Shown in pieces: positions 12,401 to 27,400 of a DNA stretch of 64,000 nucleotides (the first letter of the stretch is position 1; each line of letters starts with the position of its first letter). The notes beneath the pieces were generated by a model. That model was not told the DNA's origin and ran no database searches. It saw only the letters and a list, made by a program, of their open reading frames with translations. Position numbers and translations under genes: made by a program. The DNA lies in NCBI RefSeq assembly GCF_000004195.4, contig NC_030683.2:2117935-2181934 (forward strand), given 5' to 3'. Origin of the DNA: Xenopus tropicalis. Its lineage: Eukaryota; Chordata; Amphibia; Anura; Pipidae.

Positions 12401-15400
12401 CCAGGACTGCATTATACCCCGTTAGCTGCCCAATTACATGCCCATGACTGCATTATACCCCGTTAGCTGCCCAATTACATGCCCAGGACTGCATTATACT
12501 GCGTTAACTGCCCAATTACATGCCCAGGACTGCATTATACTGCGTTAGCTGCCCAATTACATGCCCAGGACTGCATTATACTGTGTTAGCTGTCCAATTA
12601 CATGCCCAGGACTGCATTATACTGTGTTAGCTGTCCAATTACATGCCCAGGACTGCATTATACTGCGTTAGCTGCCCAATTACATGCCCAGGACTGCATT
12701 ATACTGTGTTAGCTGTCCAATTACATGCCCAGGACTGCATTATACTGCGTTAGCTGCCCAATTACATGCCCAGGACTGCATTATACTGTGTTAACTGCCC
12801 AATTACATGCCCAGGACTGCATTATACTGCGTTAGCTGCCCAATTACATGCCCAGGACTGCATTATACTGTGTTAGCTGTCCAATTACATGCCCAGGACT
12901 GCATTATACTGTGTTAGCTGCCCAATTACATGCCCAGGACTGCATTATACCCCGTTAGCTGCCCAATTACATGCCCAGGACTGCATTATACCCCATTAGC
13001 TGCCCAATTACATGCCCAGGACTGCATTACACTCCATTAGCTGCCCAATTACATGCCCAGGACTGCATTATACCCCATTAGCTGCCCAATTACATGCCCT
13101 GGACTGCATTATACCATGTTAGCTGCCCAATTACATGCCCAGGACTGCATTATACCCCATTAGCTGCCCAATTACATGCCCAGGACTGCATTACACTCCA
13201 TTAGCTGCCCAATTACATGCCCAGGACTGCATTATACCCCATTAGCTGCCCAATTACATGCCCTGGACTGCATTATACCATGTTAGCTGCCCAATTACAT
13301 GCCCAGAACTGCATTATACTGTGTTAGCTGCCCAATTACATGCCCTGGACTGCATTATACCCTGTTAGCTGCCCAATTACATGCCCAGGACTGCATTATA
13401 CCCCATTAGCTGCCCAATTACATGCCCTGGACTGCATTATACCCCATTAGCTGCCCAATTACATGCCCAGGACTGCATTATACCCCATTAGCTGCCCAAT
13501 TACATGCCCTGGACTGCATTATACCCCATTAGCTGCCCAATTACATGCCCAGGACTGCATTATACCCCATTAGCTGCCCAATTACATGCCCTGGACTGCA
13601 TTATACCATGTTAGCTGCCCAATTACATGCCCAGAACTGCATTATACTGTGTTAGCTGCCCAATTACATGCCCTGGACTGCATTATACCCTGTTAGCTGC
13701 CCAATTACATGCCCAGGACTGCATTATACTGTGTTAGCTGCCCAATTACATCCCGGGACTGCATTATACCCCGTTAGCTGCCCAATTACATGCCCTGGAC
13801 TGCATTATACCCTGTTAGCTGCCCAATTACATGCCCAGGACTGCATTATACCCCGTTAGCTGCCCAATTACATGCCCAGAACTGCATTATACCCCGTTAG
13901 CTGCCCAATTACATGCCCAGGACTGCATTATACCCCATTAGCTGCCCAATTACATGCCCAGGACTGCATTACACTCCATTAGCTGCCCAATTACATGCCC
14001 AGGACTGCATTATACCCCATTAGCTGCCCAATTACATGCCCTGGACTGCATTATACCATGTTAGCTGCCCAATTACATGCCCAGGACTGCATTATACCCC
14101 ATTAGCTGCCCAATTACATGCCCAGGACTGCATTACACTCCATTAGCTGCCCAATTACATGCCCAGGACTGCATTATACCCCATTAGCTGCCCAATTACA
14201 TGCCCTGGACTGCATTATACCATGTTAGCTGCCCAATTACATGCCCAGAACTGCATTATACTGTGTTAGCTGCCCAATTACATGCCCTGGACTGCATTAT
14301 ACCCTGTTAGCTGCCCAATTACATGCCCAGGACTGCATTATACCCCGTTAGCTGCCCAATTACATGCCCAGGACTGCATTATACCCCATTACATGCCCGG
14401 GACTGCATTATACCCCGTTAGCTGCCCAATTACATGCCCTGGACTGCATTATACCCCGTTAGCTGCCCAATTACATGCCCAGGACTGCATTATACCCCAT
14501 TAGCTGCCCAATTACATGCCCAGGACTGCATTACACTCCATTAGCTGCCCAATTACATGCCCAGGACTGCATTATACCCCATTAGCTGCCCAATTACATG
14601 CCCTGGACTGCATTATACCATGTTAGCTGCCCAATTACATGCCCAGAACTGCATTATACTGTGTTAGCTGCCCAATTACATCCCGGGACTGCATTATACC
14701 CCGTTAGCTGCCCAATTACATGCCCTGGACTGCATTATACCCTGTTAGCTGCCCAATTACATGCCCAGGACTGCATTATACCCCGTTAGCTGCCCAATTA
14801 CATGCCCAGGACTGCATTATACCCCATTACATGCCCGGGACTGCATTATACCCCGTTAGCTGCCCAATTACATGCCCAGGACTGCATTATACCCCATTAG
14901 CTGCCTTATTACATGCCCAGGACTGCATTATACCCCGTTAGCTGCCCAATTACATGCCCAGGACTGCATTATACCCCATTAGCTGCCCAATTACATGCCC
15001 AGGACTGCATTATACCCCATTAGCTGCCCAATTACATGCCCAGGACTGCATTATACCCCGTTAGCTGCCCAATTACATGCCCATGACTGCATTATACCCC
15101 GTTAGCTGCCCAATTACATGCCCAGGACTGCATTATACTGCGTTAACTGCCCAATTACATGCCCAGGACTGCATTATACTGCGTTAGCTGCCCAATTACA
15201 TGCCCAGGACTGCATTATACTGTGTTAGCTGTCCAATTACATGCCCAGGACTGCATTATACTGTGTTAGCTGTCCAATTACATGCCCAGGACTGCATTAT
15301 ACTGCGTTAGCTGCCCAATTACATGCCCAGGGCTGCATTATACTGTGTTAGCTGCCCAATTACATGCCTAGGACTGCATTATACTGCGTTAGCTGCCCAA

Positions 15401-18400
15401 TTACATGCCTAGGACTGCATTATACCCCATTAGCTGCCCAATTACATGCCCAGGACTGCATTATACTGCGTTAGCTGCCCAATTACATGCCCAGGACTGC
15501 ATTACATTCCATTAGCTGTCCAATTACATGCCCAGGACTGCATTATACTGCGTTAGCTGCCCAATTACATGCCCAGGGCTGCATTATACTGTGTTAGCTG
15601 CCCAATTACATGCCTAGGACTGCATTATACTGCGTTAGCTGCCCAATTACATGCCTAGGACTGCATTATACCCCATTAGCTGCCCAATTACATGCCCAGG
15701 ACTGCATTATACTGTGTTAGCTGTCCAATTACATGCCCAGGACTGCATTATACTGCGTTAGCTGCCCAATTACATGCCCAGGACTGCATTATACTGCGTT
15801 AGCTGCCCAATTACATGCCCAGGGCTGCATTATACTGTGTTAGCTGCCCAATTACATGCCTAGGACTGCATTATACTGCGTTAGCTGCCCAATTACATGC
15901 CTAGGACTGCATTATACCCCATTAGCTGCCCAATTACATGCCCAGGACTGCATTATACTGCGTTAGCTGCCCAATTACATGCCCAGAACTGCATTATACC
16001 CCATTAACTGCCCAATTACATGCCCAGGACTGCATTATACCCCATTAGCTGCCCAATTACATGCCCAGGACTGCATTATACTGCGTTAGCTGCCCAATTA
16101 CATGCCTAGGACTGCATTATACCCCATTAGCTGCCCAATTACATGCCCAGGACTGCATTATACCCCATTAGCTGCCCAATTACATGCCCAGGACTGCATT
16201 ATACTGCGTTAGCTGCCCAATTACATGCCCAGAACTGCATTATACCCCATTAGCTGCCCAATTACATGCCCAGGACTGCATTATACCCCATTAGCTGCCC
16301 AATTACATGCCCAGAACTGCATTATACTGTGTTAGCTGCCCAATTACATGCCCAGGACTGCATTATACCCCGTTAGCTGCCCAATTACATGCCCAGAAAT
16401 GCATTATACTGTGTTAGCTGCCCAATTACATGCCCAGAACTGCATTATACTGTGTTAGCTGCCCAATTACATGCCCAGGACTGCATTATACCCCATTAGC
16501 TGCCCAATTACATGCCCAGGACTGCATTATACTGCATTAGCTGCCCAATTACATGCCCAGGACTGCATTATACTGTGTTAGCTGCCCAATTACATGCCCA
16601 GGACTGCATTATACTGCGTTAGCTGCCCAATTACATGCCCAGGACTGCATTATACTGTGTTAGCTGCCCAATTACATGCCCAGGACTGCATTATACTGTG
16701 TTAGCTGCCCAATTACATGCCCAGGACTGCATTATACTGTGTTAGCTGCCCAATTACATGCCCAGGACTGCATTATACTGCATTAGCTGCCCAATTACAT
16801 GCCCAGGACTGCATTATACTGCGTTAGCTGCCCAATTACATGCCCAAGACTGCATTATACTGTGTTAGCTGCCCAATTACATGCCCGAGACTGAATTATA
16901 CTGTGTTAGCTGCCCAATCACATGGGGTGGAACATGGCTGGCCCCTGGTTTGCACAGAAGCTAGGGGCATGCACTGACCACCCTTCGGTCACATACAATG
17001 GATCAGTATTATACTGGGGGAGCTGAACTACACTGCACTGCAATAGGAAGGTTATCTGACCAATCACACACTCCCAATCTGCATTATGCTAGGTTAGCCG
17101 ACAAATCCCATACTTTCCGACTGATGTTATACTGGGTCAGCTGAACAATGATATATTTCCAGCCACACAGTATTACTATTTATTTGATTTATTATGCTGC
17201 ATTTATACAGTGCGGGCATGTTCCTGCAAGCCCTTCCCAGAGAGTGTTCATTATTCACGTCAGTCTCTGCCCCAGTGGAGCTAACACTCTCTACATCAAA
17301 TTCACACAAAACACACTACTGTCAATTTAATCTAGAACCAATTAACCCGCCTGTATGGTTTTGGGGTGTGGAAAGAAAGTGGGGTACCCAAAGGAATCCC
17401 ACACCGACATGGGGAGAACATAAACTCTCCTTGCAGATAGCGCACAGGCTGAAATCAATCTCATATAGCCCCCCCCCCCCCCAGTCACAGTACATATGTG
17501 GATTATATATGTGGCCGGCTGTCTCACCTCCAGTTTCCTCCATCTGTGGACATTCATGGGGTTCTCCAGCTCCTCCTCCAATGCTCGGCACCGGGTTCTT
17601 TCCTTCAGCAGGTCCCTCTGCATGTGGTAAACCTCCCGTCTGAAATGCAAGAAGAGCTGTCTCACCATGCACTGCTGTCTCACTGGGCCCTCTCTGGGGG
17701 TATTTTATTGTCGAATACCAGCTCCAGACTGAAATTTAAAACAGGGCCTGGCATTCCAAACAGCCCCCAACAGGCCCAGTAAATGGTGACTGTCTATGGC
17801 ACCTTACAGCAGCCCCTCAAACCCACATATTGCCAGTCGGGGCCTGTCTGATACTGTTCATTGCAGGGTAGAACTCTATATCCTGGTAATGGATGCTACT
17901 CAGTAGTATTCTATAGCCTGATACTGGGCACTGCTGGGTAGTACTGAATAACCTGATACTGGGCACTGCTGGGTAGCACTGAATAACCTGATACTGGGCA
18001 CTGCTGGGTAGTACTCAATAACCTGATACTGGGCACTGCTGGGTAGCACTGAATAACCTGATACTGGGCACTGCTGGGTAGTACTCATACCTGATACCTG
18101 GGCACTGCTGGGTAGTACTGAATAACCTGATACTGGGCACTGCTGGGTAGCACTGAATAACCTGATACTGGGCACTGCTGGGTAGTACTGGATACTGGCA
18201 CTGCTGGGTAGTACTCAATAACCTGATACTGGGCACTGCTGGGTAGCACTGAATAACCTGATACTGGGCACTGCTGGGTAGTACTCAATAACCTGATACT
18301 GGGCACTGCTGGGTAGTACTGAATAACCTGATACTGGGCACTGCTGGGTAGCACTGAATAATCTGATACTGGGCACTGCTGGGTAGTACTCAATAACCTG

Positions 18401-21400
18401 ATACTGGGCACTGCTGAGTACTCAATAACCTGATACTGGGCACTGCTGGGTAGCACTGAATAACCTGATATTGGGCACTGCTGGTAGTACTGAATAACCT
18501 GATACTGGGCACTGCTGGTAGCACTGAATAACCTGATACTGGGCACTGCTGGGTAGTACTGAATAACCTGATACTGGGCACTGCTGGGTAGTACTGAATA
18601 ACCTGATACTGGGCACTGCTGGGTAGTACTCAATAACCTGATACTGGGCACTGCTGGGTAGTACTCAATAACCTGATACTGGGCACTGCTGGGTAGTACT
18701 CAATAACCTGATACTGGGCACTGCTGGGTAGTACTCAATAACCTGATACTGGGCACTGCTGGGTAGTACTGAATAACCTGATACTGGGCACTGCTGGGTA
18801 GTACTCAATAACCTGATACTGGGCACTGCTGGGTAGTACTGAATAACCTGATACTGGGCACTGCTGGGTAGCGCTGAATAACCTGATACTGGGCACTGCT
18901 GGGTAGTACTGAATAACCTGATACTGGGCACTGCTGGGTAGTACTCATTATCCTGATACTGGGCACTGCTGGGTAGTACTCAATAACCTGATACTGGGCA
19001 CTGCTGGGTAGTACTGAATAACCTGATACTGGGCACTGCTGGGTAGTACTCATTATCCTGATACTGGGCACTGCTGGGTAGCACTGAATAACCTGATACT
19101 GGGCACTGCTGGGTAGCACTGAATAACCTGATACTGGGCACTGCTGGGTAGTACTCAATAACCTGATACTGGGCACTGCTGGGTAGTACTGAATAACCTG
19201 ATACTGGGCACTGCTGGGTAGTACTGAATAACCTGATACTGGGCACTGCTGGGTAGTACTGAATAACCTGATACTGGGCACTGCTGGGTAGTACTGAATA
19301 ACCTGATACTGGGCACTGCTGGGTAGTACTCATTATCCTGATACTGGGCACTGCTGGGTAGTACTCAATAGCCTGATACTGGGCACTGCTGGGTAGTACT
19401 CATTATCCTGATACTGGGCACTGCTGGGTAGTACTCATTATCCTGATACTGGGCTCTGCTGGGTAGTACTCATTATCCTGATACTAGGCACTGCTGGGCA
19501 GTACTCATTATCCTGATACTGGGCACTGCTGGGCAGTACTCATTATCCTAATACTGGGCACTGCTGGGTATTAATGAATAATCTGATACTGGGCACTGCT
19601 GGGTAGTACTCATTATCCTGATACTGGGCACTGCTGGGTAGTACTCATTATCCTGATACTGGGCACTGCTGGGTATTAATGAATAATCTGATACTGGGCA
19701 CTGCTGGGTAGTACTCATTATCCTAATACTGGGCACTGCTGGGTATTAATGAATAATCTGATACTGGGCACTGCTGGGTAGTACTCATTATCCTCATACT
19801 GGGCACTGCTGGGTAGAAGACAGCAACCTATGATGGAGAGTGTTTTATGCCCCAGTCAGACCCTATACTCCCTGTATATATTTATACATGAGCTGCACCT
19901 CGGCCGTGTACCTTAGTTCCTCCACATTGGCCACAGTCTTTGTCAGGATCCCCTTCTCCCGCCGGAGTTTCTTAATCTCGAGTTTGAGCAGCCGTATGTC
20001 CTCCACGCGCTGTTTGTATTGGATCTCGCCTTTATTCAGGATGGACTGCTGGATTTTGATTTTCTCGTAGAGCAAGGCGAGTTCGTCATTGCGGCGGACA
20101 AGCTGCGAGCCGAGAATATCCCTCTCGCTAATAACCTGCAAGGAACAGAGCAATTACACTTCCGACCATATTAAAAAGATTTGCGCGGCGTAAAACACCA
20201 AACGCTTCACATTAATTGGCTGGAAAAGTCTCGGAAGGACGCCGAGCAGATGCCGCTCCTGTCCCTTCGCTTTGCCTGTAATGAAATTAGTCTGAGCGCG
20301 TTGTCGGGACGGACTTCCCAGGTGCCGACGCTGCAATTATTATTCTGCACAAACCCAAATGCACATTAAGTAAAAGATATTTAATTATGTCTCTCCGGGC
20401 CGCAGGGCTACAATAGCTCAGCTGGTATTAGCCACGGGGAGATGCTACTGGTTCCTAGCGGGCTCCTCTATAAATAAGGCGCTTTATAGTGCACGGCGGG
20501 GCCTTGCTTGGCCAATCAGTTTGTGCCCTGCTGGGGGAGCACAGTGCAAGTGGGGCTTATTATGCTGAATGCTGATGGGGCGAGGAAGCGGTGTTTGTTC
20601 TGAATGCTGATAGAACAAGGCTGCTCCCAAATCCCACGTCTCCACATGCACCAACGCGGCCTAAGATATTTCATGATAATTTGGCCCCTGGGGGCCCCTT
20701 CCTTACAGTCTGTGATGAGGTTCCCATGCCAAATAGAAGGTCACAGAACTTACTGAACCCCTTGTTAGGGAATGATGGAATGAATGGCTGGGCGGTACCA
20801 GAACCGGACCCAGTAATGGCAGAATTACCTGCTCTAGTTCTTTCTTTTGCCTCAACCGCTCAGCGTCGGCCTCAGAAATGATCTTTAGAAGTTTCTTCTC
20901 TTCTGCTTCTTGATTGTCAATCAGCTGCTTGGTCTCTACGCTCTGCTGCTTCATCTTCTGCAGCTCTGCCTGCAACAAAGCGCAATCATGTGACTGAGAC
21001 ACGGCAAAAACATATATAAAGCGCAAACTCTGACTGATACACGGCACTCACATATAAAGCGCAGTCATGTGACTGGTACACGGCACTCACATATAAAGCG
21101 CAATCATGTGACACAGCATGGCTTCTGCATTATATTTATTGGGATGAAGCATACAGACTCCAGTTGTACATGTCACATGGAGGCTACAATGTGTCTGATG
21201 AAGGGCAACAAGCTGCAAATCCTACATTCCCCCTGACACATGGACGGGGGTGTGAGACACACAGCCTGGGGGCCCAGCAGGGAGAGACCCAGAGAGCTCT
21301 GGGCACGGCTACTGTTGAATAATTGAGGAGGGAAAGGATTCCTGTCAGACTGGTTTGTATGATGCCAGACACAGTGAGGAGTTCGGGTTGGGTGGGGGGG

Positions 21401-24400
21401 CAGTTAGAGGAATTAGGCAGCGAGCTGATCCCCCCAGAATATGACAAGCGGAAGGAGCGACAGATACATGTGATTAAACACATCAGCGCTCTCTCTGCCT
21501 CGGATCATTCGGCTGTCACACACGGAGAGAGCTGTCACGAGCGTCAGGCAGAGGAAGTGATCACAGCCGGGGTCGGAGTTGCCAGACTGACAGGCAGGCA
21601 CCCAGGGTCATTTCAGAAGCACCGCCCCCTCCCAAACTGCATGTAAATACCCGTCAGTGATATATAGCACTGTAAATGTATATATGGGGGATGCATTGAA
21701 TCCAGGATTCGGCCAAGATTCAGCCTTTTCAGCAGGATGTGGATTCAGCTAAATCGATGCTCCTGGCTGAACCGAATCCAAATCCATAAAATCAAGCACC
21801 CCCCCCATCTTTTAGTATAAAGTTTAATTGAGCACAGTATTGGGCTACTAATTAATATTTTGTATATAAATCAGTGATTGAGAGCCCCGGGCCTATTGGA
21901 TATGGAATTGGGGCACAGGAGTCACATGGTTCACAGGAAACACTTTATAGCTCCCCCTCTATGTGCTATATACTCCTCCCATTCTCACGATCAGCTTTAG
22001 CTCCTCCTTCTCTATATGCCGAGCCATTTCTAACATTCAGCTTAGTACCTTCTCTTAGTGCTTTGTACATCTCCCATTCGCACACTCATATTTAGCTCCT
22101 CTTCCATTTCTACATACTATATCCCCCTCCTAATCTCAATCTCATCTTTAGTTCCTCCTCCTTCTCTACACACTATATCCCCCGCCTATTCTCACAATCA
22201 TCTTTAGCTCCTCCTCCTTCTCTACACACTATATAACCCTCCCACTCTCACACTTATCTTTAGCTCCTCCTCCTTTTCTACACACTATATCCCCCTCCTA
22301 TTCTCACAATCATCTTTAGCTCCTCCTCCTTCGTTATGCACTATAAACCCCTCCTATTCTCACACTTAACTTTAGCTCCTTCTCTACACACCATATACCC
22401 CTCCTATTCTCACACTTATCTTTATCTCCTCCTCCTTCTCTACACACTATATTCACCTCCTATTCTCACAATCATCATACCCTCCTTCTACTCTACACAC
22501 TATATAACCCTCCTATTCTCACACTTATCTTTAGCTCCTTCTCTACACACCATATACCCCTCCTATTCTCACTTATCTTTATCTCCTCCTCCTTCTCTAC
22601 ACACTATATTCACCTCCTATTCTCACAATCATCATCCCCTCCTTCTACTCTACACACTATATAACCCTCCTATTCTCACACTTATCTTTAGCTCCTCCTC
22701 CTTCTCTACACACGCTGTACTGCTCCTCCTTCTCACAATCATCTCTATATAAACTCCTTTCATTTCACTCCTCTCAATTCATCTTTAACCCCTGCTTCAC
22801 TGTGCCCTCATCACTTCTACCATTTTCACGTGAATTTATATCTGCTGCTTCTCTGTGATTGCTATGACATTTGCAGCTTTTACAGCGCTGATATGAGCGC
22901 CCTCTGCTGTTCATCCCGGGCAGAACAGTAAATGCTGATGTCCCTGCTGAAGAAGCATCTCTGGGCCCCAATCTGATGAATCTGTGCCAGTGTAACAGGG
23001 AAATGAGCTGCTGCTGTTATTCCCGGCTGTTGTGGGATATAGTGCATGATAGTAGTAAATACAGAACTGTGATATATTTAATGTAAATGATAAAAGTGCT
23101 CTTAACTGTACACCATACAAGCCTTTCTGTCTCACACATCTTACCCCCCCCCCGCCCCACACTCACACTTACCTTGAGTGCCTCTTTCTCCTTCTCTATG
23201 CGCTGGTGCTCCAGATGCACTTTCACGAGCACCGACTCTTTGGAGCTGATCTCCTCCTTCAGCTGATCCACCTGGTGGTTCATGATTTTAAGTTTCCTTT
23301 TCATTTCCGTGATTTCATCCTGTTTAGAAGAACCAAAAGTGTCAGATCTCAGGGGCAGAAGGGGCAGAAAGGCAGAGTTGGGGGGGGGGGTCACTGCTCT
23401 AGCAAAGGAATTCTGCCCTATTCATATGGGGTAGATATCAATACATAACATTAGATTAGCACTTAATTGTGATATTTACAGATGTATAAAACCAAAAGTG
23501 CCCCATACTGTAGGGCTGCTGCTGTTTCTCAGCGGTCTCTGTGCTGGGTGGGAGGCTGAAGTCTCTCTAGTGACACCCCACTGGGACTGACAGAATAAAT
23601 ATCACTGTCAGACTGTGGGTGGCAGTTGTACAGGGTCACAGTTATTATCACCATCAGTACCTGGGCCTCAATGAGATTCTTGCTGTACAGGTTCCTGTCG
23701 GACCTCACTGCCTCATAGAGATTCTGCTGTTGCTTCAGCTTTGTCTCTGCTTCTGCGATCTTCTTCTTGTAATCAAATATCTGCATCTCCCGGACCTTGA
23801 TATCCTCCATGTGCTGCAGAACCTGGGGAGACAGACACGGGACTTTATGGTTTCTGAGTAGGGAGACCACCCCATACTACTGAATGCTCTCTGGAGAATC
23901 TCCAAACTACAAACAGATCAGGCATGATCAGGTTGTAGTCCAATCAGAATGTCTGCCAGTTGGCCATAACTACTTCAGAGAAAGAAATTGGGCTCCAGTC
24001 CCAAGCTTACCTTTATGGTCCCTATCCATGGAAGATATCCCCTCTAGCCAATGCCCAGTAGGCAGTACCTGCTTACCTTCTGGGTGAGGTCACTGGCCTC
24101 GTTAATATAGCGGTCCCTTTCTTTTTCCAGCTGATAAATAATTTTCCTCTGTTTCTGAGCCTCCTCCTTGTAGCTCTGGATTTCTTCCTCCAGGTTTTTT
24201 TTGGACTGCTCATGGAGTTTCACCAAACTCTGCTGCTTGTCGGTGGCATTGGCCGCCCGTAGGAGGTTCTAGGAGAAGCACGTCATTAGAGGCACGAGAG
24301 AGCACAGAATGGACTTGATTTATAGGACTAAATGGACTGATCTCATATTCAGACTGGATAACTAATTGCCCTGGCAAGGAACTCCATCTGACTCCATCTT

Positions 24401-27400
24401 GCCCTACTGTCTCCATCTTGCCCTATTGTCTCCATCTTGCCCTAATGTCTCCATCTTGCCCTACTGTCTTCCATCTTGCCCTACTGTCTCCATCTTGCCT
24501 ACTGCTCCATTTGCCTACTGTCTCCATCTGCCCTATTCTCATCTTGCCCTACTGTCTCCATCTTGCCCTACTGTCTCCATCTTGCCCTTCTGTCTCCATC
24601 TTGCCCTACTGTCTTCCACTTGCCCTTACTGTCTCCATCTTGTCCTACTGTCTCCATCTTGCCCTACTGGTCTCCATCTTGCCCTACTGTTCTCCATCTT
24701 GGCCTACTGTCTCCATCTTGCCCTACTGTCTCCATCTTGCCCTACTGTCTCCATCCTACTGTCTCCATCTTGCCTGCTGTCTCCATCTTGCCCTGCTGTC
24801 TCCATCTTGCCCTGCTGTCTCCATCTTGCCCTACTGTCTCCATCTTGCCCTACATGGCTCCATCTTATCTTCCCTCACTGTCTCCACTACACCATTCTTG
24901 CCTACTGTCTACCCATCTTGCCCTGCTGGTCCATCCATCGTTGCCCTACTGTTCTCCATCTGCCCTACTGTCTCCATCTGTCACCATCTTGCCCCTACTG
25001 TCATCTTGCCCTACTGTTACCATCTTGCCTGCTGTTCTCCATCTTGCCCTACTCCATCTTGCCTACCTGTCCACTGTCCCCATCGTTGCCGCCACTGTCA
25101 TCATCTGCACGTACTGCCAGTAATCTTGCCCTAGTTGTTCTGCATGTTGTCTACTGTCTCCATCTTGCCCTGCTGTCCATCTTGCTTCATTACTCCATTC
25201 TTGCTTGGCCCTACTGTCCTCGCCATCTTGCTCTACTTACTCCATCTTGCCCTGCTGTCTCCATCTTGCTCTACTTACTCCATCTTGCCCTACTGTCTCA
25301 TCTTGCCCTACTGTCTCCATCTTGCCCTACTGTTACATCTTGCCCTGCTGTCTCCATCTTGCCCTACGTCTCCATCTTGCCCCTACTGTCCCCATCTTGC
25401 CCTACTGTCCCCATCTTGCCCCACTGTCATCATCTTGCACTACTGCCAGTATCTTGCCTATTGTTGCATGTTGTCTACTGTCTCCATCTTGCCCTACTGT
25501 CTCCATCTTGCCCTGCTGTCTCCATCTTGCTCAACTTACTCCATCTTGCCCTGCTGTCTCCATCTTGCTCAACTTACTCCATCTTGCCCTACTGTCCCCA
25601 TCTTGCCCCACTGTCATCATCTTGCACTACTGCCAGTATCTTGCCCTATTGTCTGCATGTTGTCTACTGTCTCCATCTTGCACTTCTGTCTCCATCTTGC
25701 TCTACTTACTCCATCTTGCCCTACTGTCTCCATCTTGCCCTACTGTCTCCATCTTGCCCTACTGTCCCCCATCTTGCCCTGCTGTCCCATCTTTGCTCTA
25801 CATACTCCATCTTGCGCTATCTGTCTCATCTTGTCCTACTGACTCCATCTTGCCTACTGTCCCCATCTTGTTCCTACTGTCTCCATCTTGCCCTGCTGTC
25901 TCCATCTTGCCCTACTGTCTCCCATCTTGCCCTACTCTTCTTGTCTCGATCTTGCCCACTGTCCCCATTCTTGCCACTAGAGTCACCCATCTGCCGCATC
26001 TGTCATCATCTGCACTACTGGCCAGTATCTTGCGCCGCTATTGTCTGTGCATGTTCTTGTCCTCTATTGTGCCACTGCTGTCTCCATCTCTGCTCTGACT
26101 TACTGCTGTGCCATTTGCGCTATTGTCTCCATCTTGCCCTACTGTCTCCATCTTGCCCTACTGTTACCATCTTGCCCTGCTGTCTCCATCTTGCTCTACT
26201 TACTCCATCTTGCCCTACTGTCTCCATCTTGTCCTACTGTCTCCATCTTGCCCTGCTGTCTCCATCTTGCCCTACTGTCCCCATCTTGCCCTGCTGTCTC
26301 CATCTTGCTCTACTTACTCCATCTTGCCCTACTGTCTCCATCTTGCCTTAATATTTCCATTTGGCTTAAAGTCTCCTGCTTTCCATATTCCCTACTGGTT
26401 CCTAAATGACCATTCCCCTACAGTCAGGCTTGAGGTTTCCAAGGCGACACAGGTGGAACAGAGGGGGTACCTTATTCAGCATATCCCTCTCCCGCACCAG
26501 CTCCTCTACGGCCTTCTTATCAATCTCGGCTTGTTTCTTCGCAGACTCCAGCTCTAGAGCAATAAAGGAATATTACGGGTGGCAGAGGGAAAGCGCAGAA
26601 AAGGCAGATTGAGTCAATGACAAGGCTGCGGCTTCTTTGTGAGAATAACAGGCGGCACTTTATAGGCATCGGATCGCTGTCCGTGTGTGTCAGTGGCACA
26701 GAAATAATACCCGCTGGTTGTGAGAGATCACAGAGACGAAGAGCATGGCTCTCGCTGGCCCAGCTGATATGAACCACTCTAGGCAACTGCTAAAAGGGCA
26801 ACTAAAGTCTGAATATTTGCAGATGACATGGCATTAGAGTGATGGGGGCAACAGTGTATTTGCCCCCAAATACACTGTTATACATGTACCACATGAATAC
26901 TGAGTACCACAAGGTGCCACCCTATGCATGCACATACTCACAGGGTAGAGCAGGCACAGGGCCCAGGCAGTAAATGTGGGATTTGGAGGGTAATAACTTA
27001 TTTACACTGGGCCACTGAATGGGCCGGCCAGTTGGGAGCTCAGAGAACACTGCTAAGTGATGGGAACTTTGCTTAGGCCTATGGCACACAGGGTGATCTG
27101 GGGCATATTGAGGCCTATGGCACACGGGGTGATCTGGGGCATATTGAGGCCTATGGCACACAGGGTGATTTGGGGCATATTGAGGCCTATGGCACACAGG
27201 GTGATCTGGGGCATATTGAGGCCTATGGCAGCACGGGTGATTGGGCATCCTATGGCATGATTTGGGGGCATATTGAGGCATGGATTTGGGGCACCTACAC
27301 ACACTTGGGGCATATTGGATATTGATTGGGGCATATTGGATATGATGATTTGGGGCATATCTATGGCACACATCTGGGTATTGAGGCATGGCCAGGGTGA

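Noticed and set aside
10846..16916. Regular repeats that could be mistaken for a CRISPR array
   Set aside because: There are no unique spacers, the unit is continuous, and the DNA is vertebrate.
20405..20465. tRNA-like A box TAGCTCAGCTGG
   Set aside because: The following GGTTCCTAGCG does not fit a B box and no acceptor stem pairs, so neither a tRNA nor a tRNA-derived SINE is supported.
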